From Chaetoderma sp. LZ-2023a (Eukaryota; Mollusca; Caudofoveata; Chaetodermatida; Chaetodermatidae), in assembly GCA_034401795.1 (NCBI GenBank), contig CM067373.1, forward strand, positions 37,990,020 to 38,054,019: DNA of 64,000 bases, read 5' to 3'. Positions within the stretch are counted from its first letter, which is position 1, and each line of letters begins with the position of its first letter. The translations under genes were made by a program, and so were the position numbers. Below, in pieces: positions 9,609-21,424 of the stretch. The notes below the pieces were generated by a model that saw only the letters and a program-made list of their open reading frames with translations, had not been told where the DNA came from and made no database searches.

Positions 9609-12600
9609 ATGGCAGGGATTAAAATTACAACAATTAATGGTGCCGGAGTGGGCCGTGAGAATAGAAAGCATGTATTTGCGAGCGAGATAGGAAGTATGGG
9701 TGTGGATGTTTTGTACATACAAGAAACACATGTTGAGAATGAAAGAGAAAGGTTATATTTTGAAAACATGATTGGAATGAAAGGTTACTGGTCCTTTGGC
9801 ACGAACCATTCTGCAGGTGTTGCCATTCTGTTCAACCAGAGCTTATAATTTGAGATTTTGAAACCACAGAGGGACTGGGAAGGACGTCTCGTTTGTGTTG
9901 ATCTGACTTTAAATGAGAAGTCATATCGTTTTATTTCTATTTATGCCCCTAATAAGCCATCTGAGAGGAAATCTTTCTTTAATTATCTGCTTACTTTTCT
10001 TGTATGTCGCCATACTGTTGTATTAGGGGGAGATTTCAATTGTTTTCTTGATGCGACTGTTGATAGAATTGGGGAAAATCCAATAAATGGTATGAGGTGC
10101 TCTGAAAGATTTTAAAATAGGTGATGCTTTTAGACATTTATATCCCAGAACAATAGCTGTTACACATTGGGATTCAGATACTAGAATAGGTACAAGATTA
10201 GACCGATTCTATATTAGTGATTCTTTAAAGGACTCGATTTCTCGAGTCACCAAAACAAATGTCAGCATGAGTGATCATCGACTGGTGCTTTTGGAGATTA
10301 CTAATATATCTAAATTTTCTATAGGTCCGTCATATTGGCTTTAATAATAGTATATTAAGTAATGAAAAATGTGTTACTGAATGTAATACTTTTATTGCGA
10401 ATTTACTTAATAACAATGAGACAGAACGCAATGCTTGGGATGCCATTAAGGACAGAATTAAACATTTTATCATCTGTTTTATGAAAGCAAAGAAGAAACA
10501 AGACTGTCTTGAGGAAAAATCACTTAGGAAAAATTTGAATATTTTAATGCAGGCCGAATTGAGATGTCCTGGAAAATATAAAGACCAACTTAAAACAATG
10601 AGAGTTTATATAAATACCATCTACACAAACAAAAGGGTGTCCTTGTTCGATCTAAAGTTAATTTGTTAGATAATTGTGAATTACCATCTATATATTTTTA
10701 CCAACGTGAGTTCAATTTATCACAGGATAAAGTTATTAGTAAATTGGATGATAATGGTACAGAAATCATCGAACCTAACTTAATTAAAGAGCATGTTCGT
10801 AGCTATTATGCTAATCTGTATGAGGAGGAGGCAATTGATGAATCTATTTGCTCAGATTTTGTTATGGATATGTCCACTCTTGATGATGGTGACTCCTTAT
10901 TTTGCGATGGCCCTATCACTCTAGACGAATTAGAAACATCATTGAAGGGTACACTGTCAAGGTCACAAAGGCTTGGTGTAATACAATTAATTTGTAAAGA
11001 TAAGGATAACAAATTTTTTTTTTTAAATTGCCGACCCTTGTCTATGTTAAATGTAGACTACAAAATTTTATCAAAATCAATAGAAAATCGTTTGTCATGT
11101 GTATTGGCTAAATTAGTCCATCCGGATCAAACTTGCTCTATTAGAGGGCGTTCTATTTTGGATAATTTACACCTCCTTAGCAGCACCGTGGCATGCCGGT
11201 AGCTTTTGTGTGCCTATATCAGGAAAAGGCTTTTGATAGGGGTAGTCATAAATATTTGTTTAAACTTTTAGAAGCTTGTAATTTTCCTCAGTCTTTTATT
11301 AAGTGTGTACGTCTTCTTTATGCAGATATTGAAAGCTCTGTTCTCGTTAATGGTTATATATCTTCGCCATTTGCTGTTAATAGATCTGTTCGTCAAGGAT
11401 GTTCATTAAGTCCTCTTTTATATGTCCTCTCTCTTGAGCCATTTGCCAGGAAGGTGCGTGCTCATCCATTGATTTCAGGCTTTAGACCACCTGGAAGCAG
11501 AGATGAAGCCCGCATCTCTCTTTATGCAGATGATTCGACTGGAATGTGTAGAGATTACAGATCTATTAAATGCTTATTATTAAATATTTCAAAGTCAAAG
11601 GTCATTACATTCGGAAAGTGGAAGACTAGTTCAGATCATAATTTTGGAGTATTTTAGGATTTTTCTTTGGTCGAAATGTATCATCTGATATGAATTTCAA
11701 TAAAGTTTTAAATAAGTTAATTTTTGTTCTAAATAAGTGGAACCCTAGAAGCTTGTCCATATATGCTAGAGCCAGTGTTATTAATATTTTTGCACTGAGT
11801 AAGATATGGTATTTATCAAATGTTATTATAATACCTCAGAATATTGTGAAGCAAATTAATCGGGAAATGTTTTTATTTTTATGGAATACGCGATATTTTG
11901 AGCCACTTAAGCGAAATATATTATATTACGATGTCAATAAGGGTGGTGTCGCTTTAATTGATATTTCAGCAAAAATCAGAACTAATGCATGTGCAGCGCA
12001 TTTTCCAGGATGAAACGCCTAAGTGGTTTCCATTTGCAAGATATTGGTTGGGGTTTACCTTAAGGAAAATCAAGCCATCCTTGGCAACTAATTTGGTACC
12101 GCATGCAGATTGGATATCTCCATTCTATCAACAGGTGAAAAATAGAGAAACTCATCCAGATCATGATTGGGAAGTGCGCTGTACATGCAAAAAGTTTTAT
12201 GAGATGCTTATTGTGAACAACTTTGATATTTTGCCTGTTTGTAGAAATTTTCCAGGAATTGATTTTACCACCACTTGGGTCAACTTAAACAACACATTTA
12301 TTGATCCTATATATAAAACTGTATCATTTTGTTTGGCACATGATGTTTTAGGAACTAATTATTTTGTTGCGAGGAAATTGCATCTCAATGTGAGTTATAA
12401 ATGTTTGTTCTGTAATCATTTCGAGACTGCAAAGCATTTGATGCTTGAATGTCAAATTGGCAAGGATCTATGGGCTGTAGTCTCGAAATGGATACAGACT
12501 CTGTCAAACGGCATAATTTTACTCACATCAAATTTAGTTCGCTTCAACAATGTTGCTCCCTTTGGTAACAAGGAATGTTTAGACCTCATTTTGTTTATTG

Positions 12601-12827
12601 TGGCCTTGGGGAGACATATTGTATGGAGAAACATGTGCGATGCATATTTTTATCATTCAAGTAAAATAGGTTCTAAAGATTTGTTGGCAGAATTATGCGC
12701 TTCGGTTAAATTTAGTATTTTATTGGATTATAAACGCCTTAGTATTTTACGTTGTATAGAATATTGGCTTAGTACAGATTTATTTTGTTATGTTGGAGAA
12801 AATGGTAACTTAAATTTTCATTTTTAG
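9609..12827 (+). pseudogene. LINE copy 1 ORF2: endonuclease, RT and C-terminal zinc motif
   Basis: Pieces in several frames spell out a Tx1/L1-type ORF2 in order. APE-like endonuclease: DVLYIQETH near 9,705, GGDFNCFLD near 10,026 and SDHRLVLLEI near 10,270. RT: RPLSMLNVDYKILSK near 11,023, CSIRGRSILDNLHLL near 11,133, VCLYQEKAFDRG near 11,208, SVRQGCSLSPLLYVL near 11,388 and LYADDST near 11,521. C-terminal region: LVPHADW, then CLFCNHFETAKHLMLEC (C-x2-C-x7-H-x4-C) at about 12,403-12,453. The Asp normally found before the EKAFD motif is Tyr here. A stop at 9,846 and at least four frame changes kill it. It would have carried out target-primed reverse transcription in the nucleus. Confidence 0.85.
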
Positions 12828-12956
12828 CCATGTTATCTTCTTAGTAGCCTTGTGAATTAGGATGTCCCTGAATCTCAATTTAAGGGCTATCTTACAGGTC
12901 AGCTATTTTACAAATTGTAAAGACATGTTTCTGTTTTCTTCTGTAAAGATGCTTAG

Positions 12957-13035
12957 ATGTTTTGGAACTGGTTTGACTGGAAGCTGTGGCTGCCTTTGGC
13001 AGAGGCAGCTTCCAGTCCAGGAATTTTCAAAACAT
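12957..13035 (+). repeat. 79 bp imperfect palindrome, hairpin unit 1
   Basis: The left arm (atgttttgg, gactggaagctg, ctgcc) pairs with the right arm (ggcag, cagcttccagtc, ttttcaaaacat) around a ttt loop, giving a stem of about 38 bases with some mismatches. It lies 130 bases after the ORF2 stop of LINE copy 1. Confidence 0.75.
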
Positions 13036-13227
13036 TTCAATGCGTGATTACTATTCCTGTACAGTATTATACATCAATATATCCTCACATAATCTTAGTA
13101 TGGTTTTCTAAAGTATTATGTATTGTTCTTATCATGCCAGCATTAAAAGAGGGGTGATTAGTACTGCTGTAGTAGTTACAACGTGAATACGTCGTTTGTC
13201 ATTTATTTGTTCTTTATATGTGTTTAG

Positions 13228-13304
13228 GTGTTTTGAAACTGGTTTGACTGGAAGTTGTGTCTGCCTTTGGCAGAGTCGGCTTACAGTCGAGGTATTTTCG
13301 AAAT
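13228..13304 (+). repeat. Hairpin unit 2
   Basis: Same plan as unit 1, about 270 bases downstream: gactggaagttgtgtctgcc, ttt loop, ggcagagtcggcttacagtc. Outer arms ttttgaaa and ttttcgaaa are kept. Confidence 0.7.
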
Positions 13305-13476
13305 GCTTCAAGATCATACTGTATTATTCTATATGAAGTTAATATAGACGAGGCTAGCAATGTGAATTATTTTTTTTTTTCTCATTATGTAGTATTCATT
13401 CAATGTTTATTATGGCTAAATTGTACAGGAGAGGCTTACAATACAGAATTTGAATAAAATCAAGTTTTCGAATGTT

Positions 13477-13555
13477 TGAAGTTTTGGAATTGGTTTGACT
13501 GGAGGCTGTTGCTGCCTTTGGCAGAAGTAGTCTTCAGTTAAGGTATGTTCAAAGT
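13477..13555 (+). repeat. Hairpin unit 3
   Basis: Third copy, about 250 bases further: gactggaggctgttgctgcc, ttt loop, ggcagaagtagtcttcagtt. The stretch 13,556-13,694 is AT-rich with a repeated acagtgactatgt and no gene. Confidence 0.7.
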
Positions 13556-13692
13556 ATCTCAACATGTTATTATAATATTTTGTATGACATTGTAAACCAT
13601 ATTTAAATTATAATAATATCTATATTAAAATATAGTGCTGTACACAGTGACTATGTAAAATGTCAAATCATATTCTGTACACAGTGACTATG

Positions 13693-13694
<2 letters not shown>

Positions 13695-13756
<62 letters not shown>
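13695..13756. repeat. (AT)n microsatellite
   Basis: About 31 uninterrupted AT units at the 3' side of LINE copy 1. Confidence 0.95.
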
Positions 13757-13758
<2 letters not shown>

Positions 13759-14726
13759 CCGGCGCAAAATCGTGTGAAAAAATAAATATACACACGAACA
13801 AAAAAAAAAAATTAATTAAAGCTGACATGACATGTTTAATAAAAAAAATAAAAAAAAAATTAATAAAATTTTTTTTGAAAGTGTCATGTAATGATGATTC
13901 CAGTCAACCTTTGTTGTCGAAGAATTCCGTACCTTAATTGGCACCCAAACACAGCAGATACGTGTGGGTATGTGTTTTCATCCTGTCTGCTTGCAGCGTA
14001 AAATTCTGTCTTGCCGTACATTCAAAGATTACCGAGAAGCCACCCCTCTGACTATAGGTGTTGTTGAGAAAATGTTCATAAAATCTGCCTGGAGGCGTCA
14101 CGATCAGTCTTAAATATGATTTACAAATTGCCAAGTCAGATTTGTGCGTGCGAATTGGGAATCCTGCCATCGTCGGGTCATTCCAAACAATTAAGTTTGA
14201 ATAAAATTAGCCGCTCAGTTCTAAATGAGGTATCAGTACGTGTATATGGTCTTTTAAATGATTTCCTGGAATTCTTTTTGGAGTGATTCTTGTCCCCACG
14301 TGGCGGCTATTGACGTAGTCTTATTCCCCGTATCATCAGCTCACCTTGTCATTTACTACACAGCATCTCGTCTGCAAATCCGAGCCAGCCAGCCAGTCAT
14401 TCCAGGGGTAGTTTTCCAAAAAATACTCTAGCTGTTGTTGCTGGACATTTTTTGAAGAGATTTCCAGTTTCTCGACCAGTAAATAAAGTATGAAAGCGTG
14501 GTCATATCTCGGAGATGGGATTCATGCACATGGTTTTCGTGTGTATAGGAATAATAATTGCAAGGGAGATAATCACTCTCGCACTATTCTACTAGTATGC
14601 TAGTGGACCATGCATCTTACAGATGACGTTATCTCATTTTGAATTAGTATGTATATCTTGTCAGAAATACGCTAAGTCAGTACCCTTTCACCGGTGCATG
14701 CACGACCTTTAATTATGTGACTTCGG
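13757..14726 (+). repeat. LINE junction segment (3' module to next 5' end), no gene
   Basis: Starts with cggcgcaaaatcgtgtg and an A-rich run, then aaagctgacatgacatg; the same pair occurs at 32,841, 33,421 and, weaker, 50,751. It continues through ttgttgtcgaagaattccgt and aattaagtttgaataaaatt, which recur at 33,179 and 33,831. So the whole stretch up to the next 5' UTR is paralogous to 32.84-34.43 kb. No coding frame is supported; the minus frame at 13,934-14,170 is chance. Confidence 0.65.
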
Positions 14727-14752
14727 GCAGGCAGGCAGGCAGGCAGGCAGGC
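14727..14752. repeat. (GCAG)n microsatellite
   Basis: Six to seven gcag units, absent from the paralogous place at 34,385. Confidence 0.9.
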
Positions 14753-14823
14753 TGCTCATAAAACGGGGAGCATTTTTCCTAAAAACATAGTCACACTAGC
14801 TCTTGGACTCTATGCTCTTGGAC

Positions 14824-15311
14824 CATATGCTCTCTCGTCGTCCTACCTCCTCCCCACCCCGAGCCGATTATAATAATTCTGCTACCTCTGTTGGTCGTGG
14901 GGGAATTAATTAATTTATTTATTTATTTATTACTTAATTGATTAATTAATTAATTATTTAATAATTAGAATTAATGAATGAATTAATTTAATTTAATTTT
15001 TTTAATTAGTAGATCAAGCTTCGGCAAGGGAGGTAATCTCGTATGCAGAGATTTGGCTCTCGCTGACGCTCCAGATACTCTGCTGCAGTCCGTTGTCATG
15101 CTATTGATGGTCGGAATGGACGAACTCGAGCGTGCGACGTACATGTTGATTTCATCCGCCTGTTCGGAAAGCATGGCTGAAATAAATCTGTCATCGACGA
15201 GGCCGTGCAGTGTTTGATCGCTCGATAAACCTTTGTATAACTACACCTCTGAACAGAGATACCAATGTCTGAGTGCTCAGTAAACTCATACTTACAGGGC
15301 ACCGTCTTCAC
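14824..15311 (+). repeat. LINE copy 2, 5' UTR
   Basis: Close copy of 1-424 with the same TTAATT-rich core, followed by an additional block (gacgtacatgttgatttcat) missing from copy 1. TATA-like cataaaacgggg lies just upstream at about 14,757, where copy 3 has ttatataacgggg. ORF1 begins 140 bases downstream. Confidence 0.8.
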
Positions 15312-15453
15312 TTGGTTTCTCTGCCTCGTAAATCTGTTATACTTTTTCTACCTCGCGCGTGAGAAAGTGGTTAATTGTGGTGTTTTCAAATATGTGTGAA
15401 TTGTTTAGTGCTTAATTTTAATTTGTAATCTACCCTGGGGTGTTTGTCTTTCT

Positions 15454-16395
15454 TTGCCTGACCCCTGGGGCTTTTCAAACATGATGGCGGTGGCCAAGAG
15501 TAAGTTGAAGCCAAGTGCTTTTGTGAACAAGGAGTCTTATGATAGACCCATTAGGATAACCGTTGAAGGAAGGGAGCCATCTTTAGTGTGTAGAACTGAT
15601 CTTCGTTGTGCTTTGGAAGGATTTGTGGAAGATAATGAAGTTTTAAGTGTATTTAAACAGGATAAGGTCGAAGAGTGGTACATAATATCAACTAATGAGC
15701 GTGTGTACAACCATTCGATTAATATTTAGTCTGTGGCTATGGGTGATCGTGTGATGTGGTTCTCGTCGGCGGATAAGAGGAGGATCTCTATTAGGATAAA
15801 TTGGCTGCCTCCGTTTATTTCGAATGATTTTGTGCATAGAACGTTAAGTGACTACGGAAAGGTTGTGGTGGTTCGTGATGAAAAGATGACAGATGTACGT
15901 GGATGGGGGTCTGGTTATTGCGGTTTGCGGGCTGTGGTTATGGAGGTGACGAGAGAGGAGTTGCGTGATCTTCCATACATTGCTTCATTTGAAGATGGTT
16001 ATGAGATGATGATCATGTACAATGGTAGAGCGCCGCAATGTTTAAAGTGTAGGGCCATCGGGCATATGAGGTTTGAGTGTGGAGGAAGACAGCCATGGAA
16101 ACCTTCGCCAAATGGGTTATTGGGGGATCGTTTGCGGCAGCAGAGGATTGACGATGGGCTTACTCCAAATGAGGCTGCGGCCAAGCATCAGCAGGAATGG
16201 CGGTTACGGGACAGCGGTGGCTAGCAGCAACAGCAGCGTCAACAACAGCAGCATCAGGTGGATCAGCACGTGGAGGTGGTTGTTGATGATACAAAGGATA
16301 GTGATAGAAGTATGGACATGGATGATTTTCCTGCTTCTGGTAGTGTTGATTATTCACAGCTTGCTGTGGAGGCAACACGCCTGAAAGCAGACTGA
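15454..16395 (+). pseudogene. LINE copy 2 ORF1, gag-like zinc-knuckle protein
   Basis: One reading frame (about 313 codons) with two TAG codons at 15,727 and 16,222, otherwise continuous. The N-terminal half has a Lys-rich start and DRPIRITVEG. The middle has an RRM-like stretch, RISIRINWLPPF through DYGKVVVV, with strand-helix character. A textbook zinc knuckle follows: PQCLKCRAIGHMRFEC, C-x2-C-x4-H-x4-C at about 16,036-16,080. Then comes a conserved KPSPNG block, also seen at 37.09 kb, a Gln-rich run (CAG/CAA codons near 16,225-16,258) and an acidic tail. ORF1 products coat LINE RNA in the cytoplasm. Best-preserved ORF1 in the window; the two stops make it inactive unless read through. Confidence 0.8.
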
Positions 16396-16474
16396 CCCAG
16401 TGCCTCGCCTCACGACCTCTCTAGGTCATGTGCTGCCAAACTCTGTGGTTACACAGGGAGGTGCAGCATGTGAT

Positions 16475-16880
16475 ATGATGATGATGGTGATGGTTTTTAT
16501 AATTTTTCACTATGAATTTCTAATAAATCTTTATAATTTAGCACAGTCATTACTGTGCGTTAAGGTTGTTGATGATGAGAGGTTACGATGCTGTGCTGAT
16601 GCCGGTGGTGAATATGGATATATGTGGTGTTGGTGATATTGCTGGGGTTTTTCTTAACAATGTATATATTTTTGTAGAATATTTTGGATAAGTGTCTGCT
16701 GTTCTAATTATGTTGTGGATGGGGACGATGATGTTTGTAATGCTGGTCTTGGTGGAATCATTGAAGGTGATGATGATGATGATCGTGGTGTTGGAGTCAT
16801 TGAAGATGATGATGGTGATGGTGATATTGATGATGATGATTGTAGTGGTGGTGTTCGAATCATGGAAGATGATGATGATT
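16475..16880 (+). repeat. GAT-rich repeat encoding an Asp-rich segment
   Basis: Interrupted (GAT)n between ORF1 and the endonuclease. From 16,715 it is open in the same frame as the endonuclease, giving runs such as EGDDDDDRG and IEDDDGDGDIDDDD. Confidence 0.75.
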
Positions 16881-17422
16881 TGGATCGATCAGAAATTAGC
16901 CATCATGAATTTGATATTCTCTTTCTTCAGGAAACCTTTATTACAAACAAGGCAGAACAATTGTGTGTTGAACGTGGTCTTGGTAACACTGGGGTATGGT
17001 CATATGGTCAAACTCAAAGTTGCGGTGTTGGAATTGTTATTTCTTATAGACTTGTTTCAATTTATGCCCTTAATAGAATGTCTGACAGATCTGCATTCTT
17101 TAGGGCATTGATGCCACTTTTTGTTACTCAACATACTGTTATTTTGGCTGGTTATTTTAATTGTATTATGAATTCGGCAATTGACAAAATTGGTGGAATT
17201 CCTACCAAGCGTGCTCATGGAAGCAAAATAATTAAGGAAATTTGTCAGGATTATAAATTAACTGATACTTACCGTTTGGTTCATCCTGATGATCTTTCAG
17301 TAACCTGGGGTAACAATGGTGTAAGCTGCAGATTAGATCGTGTCTATGTCTCGTGTGATATCCACTCCTCTGTTATTAAATGTGATGTTTTCCCTGCTCC
17401 ATTAGTAATCATAAGTATGTGA
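16881..17422 (+). pseudogene. LINE copy 2 ORF2, endonuclease domain
   Basis: Open from 16,715 through the Asp-rich repeat into an APE-like endonuclease: FDILFLQETF (catalytic Glu region), GVWSYGQTQSCGVGIVIS, a jump to VSIYALNRMSD, then LAGYFNCIMNSAIDKIGG, VTWGNN and RLDRVYVS. Compared with copies 1 and 3, about 50 residues are missing between GIVIS and VSIYA, where the RL.C.DL strand should be. The GDFN motif is GYFN, so a metal-binding/catalytic Asp is gone. Nicking of target DNA would fail. Confidence 0.8.
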
Positions 17423-18376
17423 TCACTGGTTTGGAGTATCTGTCGTCTGCGTCTGGTGGATTCTTTGGAAGTTTAATGCCTCGCTTTTATAGGACAAATT
17501 TTTTCTTGACGAATTTACTGTCTTTTGGAATTGCCTGCCAAAGGGCAATATCGGCCCAGAATGGTGGGAGTTAACAAAAGAAGACATTAGGGACTTTGTA
17601 ATTTTATATGCTAAACGAAAAGCAAAAGAAGAACGCAGCATATTCAACAGCTTTGCTGAAACTGCACAACCTGGATGCTTTGTTGCACAGATCAAATCAA
17701 TCAAGAGTCAATTATATGAGTTTCATTTTGGTTGTACACAAGGGTAAATTATACGATCAAGGGCCAAAGTGCTAGAAAATAACGAAAGGCCTACAGCCTA
17801 CTTTTTCAAACGTGAATTTCAGAATGCCTCTAGCAAGAGAATAACTGAAATAATCGATGAAACTGATCAAAGCATCACAGGCGGAAAAGATACTTTAAAT
17901 TATTGTAAAGACTTTTATGATGATCTTTTGCGTGATGAAGGTTAGGAGGATTCCTTGGCTACACTTCTATTGAACGATGTGCCTCAATTACCTGAGGAAT
18001 CTTCTGATTCATGTGAAGGCAACATAACCTTAGAGGAATGTTTCTTTGCATTAAATCGCATGAAAAATAATAAATCCCCAGGTTCTGATGGTCTAACTAG
18101 AGAATTTTATTTTACCTTTTGGCATCTTTTAGGCCCTGTTTTAGCTAGGATTTATAATGCATGTTTTGAACGTGGGGAATTAGTATTTTTGCAAAGAATA
18201 GGCATCATTGCTCTTCTATATAAGGAAGGCAAAGATCTAAAATATGTTAAAAATGTGCGTCCTGTCTCGTTATTGAATGTTGACTATAAAATGTTGTCAA
18301 AAGTCTTGTGCGATGGTCTTTTCAGTATCATGCCAGAGCAGACATGCTCTGTAAAGGGTAGATCAATTTTAGACAA
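17423..18376 (+). pseudogene. LINE copy 2 ORF2, linker and first half of RT
   Basis: After frameshifts at 17.42-17.95 kb, the linker that precedes RT is visible as RSRAKVLENNERPTAYFFKR near 17,760; the same sequence is recognisable in copies 3 (46.5 kb) and 4 (56.6 kb). From 17,955 the frame is clean: NNKSPGSDGLTREFY, VRPVSLLNVDYKMLSK and CSVKGRSILDN. It then changes abruptly at about 18,377 to sequence matching the left part of a DIRS element (gcaacaagagc). The RT resumes at about 30,846. Confidence 0.8.
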
Positions 18377-19275
18377 TGTAGCAACAAGAGCTACATGCTT
18401 TTTTGTGCAATTGCAGTCTTAAGTTTTTAAGTCTTTTTCTGTGTATTGTGATAGCTTTGTGTGCTCTCTAAGGATTATATTGGATTACCATGGATGGAGC
18501 CGATGATAACCAGGTTGTATAATTCCATGTTATTCCATAGTTAAAAGACTTAGGTCTTCAAAATTTCGTGTGTCGCATTTTCCAATTTCTGACCCCGAAT
18601 CTGGGGCATGTGTTAACAACGAAATATGTCAGATTGATCGCCTTCCTTTAACCATAAACAGACGATCGGCAGATATGAAATAAGGTGTTGGCTTTACGGT
18701 GTTTTAACACGAAAATAGGCTGGTGTCGTTCTCCGTAAGATCCGAGCGGGTGACATCACACCCGTGTTGTCTCGGATGTTTATGTGAAGAAAATGTTTCA
18801 TTAAAATGTTAATTTGTGCATCTGATTCTGGGTGCTGCGTACTTTATTGGTACCAGAAAAACTTTGGAATTTTCAAGTTTTGCATGTTATCACGATCTGT
18901 TTGCAATGATCGGTGGTTTCAAAATTCTTGATTTAGATGTGTGGTCTGCGGTTTTACCGTGTGCTACAGCAGTTTGTTTACATTTTGTTGTTTCTTCACA
19001 TATCGTTTTGGCCTTCGTTAGGAGTATAATTTATATTGATTAGTAAATATACCCCGAATGCTATGCGATATGATTCATGGTTCCGTTATACATCCTTGAG
19101 GATCAGTTTATGGGAGCGTTATTGCCCGCTTCATTCTTGTTGTCATAATCAATGCAATCTTTGCTGTAATGTTGCGGGGTGGGGTGCAGGAGTGTTAACA
19201 ATTAATTTATGATCAAATTATTTATCTGCCTTCCATTCCTGTTTCGTTCCACTTGCTTATTGTAGGTTTGTGTTT
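18377..19275 (+). repeat. DIRS A left non-coding region
   Basis: Collinear with 23,809-24,735 of copy B: gcaacaagagc start, agttaaaagacttaggtct, gacgatcggcagatatgaaa and gtggtctgcggttttacc. No coding frame; the frame at 18,816-19,043 is chance. It ends with a splice-acceptor-like ttattgtag|gtttgtg shared by both copies just before the gag zinc motif. Confidence 0.75.
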
Positions 19276-21330
19276 GCCAGCCCCGCCATCATGTGACGAG
19301 TGCCATAAATTCTATTCAAGGACCATGTCTGTTTCCGTTGTACCAAATGTAATCTTGACAGTAGGTGTAACGTTTGTGCAGTGTGATCGTCCGACATGAT
19401 GGTCAAGTTCCTTGCCCAGAAGGACTTGGCAGGGTCTGACACAGGGGCAGGCTGTCCAAAAGCAAATCGTGGAGCATCCGTTTCGGCACTTGGGGGCGTT
19501 CCACGTCTGCAACCGGAGGTTGCGGAGACGGCACCGCCGGCGTGGTTTGGTCCTGCTATGCAAGGCTTCTGGCATAGCGTCCTGCCTACGCTGGTGTCTC
19601 CCCTGCTTCCAAAAGTTGTAGGTCAGTCTTCCCGTGCTTGATTCGGACCCTGTCCTTGGACAGGGTTCTGTACTGGCCACCGAGGGAGCCGTCTCGTACA
19701 GCTCCTGGCAGTCCCGTCGGGCTCCGGTCTCTGTCTCTCTGCGGCCAGCTCCGGGTGGTCCAGTAGCGGTGGCCGGTCCGTCAGTCATGGGAGACGTCCG
19801 CCAGGATGGCTCCACGGTTTCCTCATCTAGTGACGACTCTTCGGGGTCTGAAGCCGAGGAGGAGAGATTGCTGCGGTCTGAGATGTCATGGGTGGAGAGC
19901 ATGGAGGTCGATTCCACCCCGGACGGAACCGTCCTCCATCTGTGTGGCTTGGCACAAGCCAGGGCCTGGCAGCGGCTCCGCCCGTGGTTAAGGCCACTCC
20001 GGTACCGGGCACCAGTCCCGTGATGGTTGGTTTGCCGCCAACTGACACGGTGGCGGGTGCGGCTGGCCAGGCGTGGTACTCACCTAGCTCTCCTGGTCCG
20101 GCGGTCAGGCATGGGGTGCCATTGGCGCCCGTGTTTGGCCATGGTTCTTCAACCATTATGGGTCCGCACGGTTTTCTGTGTGGGCCTACTCCGTGGACTG
20201 GTGTTTTTCATGGGGTGGCGGTGGAACCGTATGGTACCAGAGTTCCTGGCATATCAGCAATCGCTCCTAGCTGGGAGGTCGTTGCTGGTAGGGCCGTGAA
20301 CACGTCAACGGGTGACGTGTTCACGGGAGTGTCCTCCTCAGACAGACTGGTCAGAGGCTCTGGCTTGGCTAGCCAGGGTAGACCCGTCTGTGGTTTCGAC
20401 CACGACCGAGGAAGATGCACCCCATCCATCGGTGGCATCGATTAGGACGGGGTTCTTGCCCGCAGCCCGGATCCAGTCTATTGGACTGGATCCAAGGTTT
20501 ATGGAGTTATTGGATGCTATTTATAGCAAACAAGTCCTGACCAAGGGCCAGCTTCCTGCAGCGAGGTGTCGTATCCCACAGGGGGAATATGACAGATATG
20601 GTGTTGTCCCAACGGTCACCGAGGATGACCGCTGGGTGTCCAGAGTGCTGGAGCGGGTGGCCCCACCCCGGCGCTGGTGGATACGTCTCAGGTACACCAT
20701 GACGAAGTCCTGTCACTATGTGATGAGGGGTGAGGGCAGCAATGAGTGTTGTCAATAATTCTTATCGCCTTCTTCAGTCGGTGTGGGCTGAAGCGGCGGC
20801 AGGCCACCCTGTACCACCTGTGGCACTTTCGTGCGTCAATGACAGCCTGGTGCTATCTATGGACGCATTCGCAAGGGTGCAAGCGCGAGTGACGAAGTCT
20901 ATGAGGCAGATGGTCCTTGACCATATGCGTCCAGCTACTGCCGTTAGGGAGCGTCTTCTTGGGACGCCCCTTACAGGTCCTAGCATATTTGGTGGCCAAG
21001 CACGGAACATGTTAGAAGACACTGCCAACATCACGCAGAATCAGTTGGTGGTTAATCTACAGCTGGAGCTAGTGCGTCAGGCACACGCACTAGGGGCTGT
21101 AGCCAAGCCGCTAACCAGGCACACGCACTAGGGGCTGTAGCCAAGCCGCTAACCGGGCACCTTCTAAGAAGCAGAAGAAGCACAAAAACAAGGAGAAAGC
21201 TAAGCCCAGTGCTGCTTCTGCTTCTACTGGGTCTTCGCAGGCGCCTCCGGCGAAGAAGGCCAAGAAGGTTGTGGAGGCCCTACCCTCCCCAATGTTGCTC
21301 CTGATCGCCCGAGAAGCGGAAGGGTAAGTC
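19276..21330 (+). pseudogene. DIRS A gag-like gene
   Basis: Pieces in several frames match copy B gag throughout. They are a CDECHKF start, MVKFLAQKDLAGS, an acidic Ser/Glu stretch (SSSDDSSGSEAEEE), and a Pro/Gly/Val-rich middle (GQAWYSPSSPGPAVRHGVPL). Then come LLDAIYSKQVLTKGQLPA, RAAMSVVNNSYRLLQSVWAE, FGGQARNMLEDTANI and a Lys-rich tail. The role is presumed nucleocapsid-like RNA binding. At least four frame changes are visible. One is caused by an exact 38 bp tandem duplication at 21,081-21,156, which is not a multiple of three and ends the frame early. Confidence 0.75.
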
Positions 21331-21424
21331 CTCTAAGGGCGGAAAGAAGGGAGCAGATCGTACTAGAGGGTACGAGGGCCCCCTTCGTATCTGCCTGGAT
21401 CGCACCTGTGCGACAGGAACAGCG

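Noticed and set aside
8845..9622. Long poly-Ile/Val and poly-Met frames
   Set aside because: Alternative readings of a GAT/GAC simple repeat.
9425..9769. Minus-strand 114-codon frame
   Set aside because: Antisense shadow of the LINE endonuclease start.
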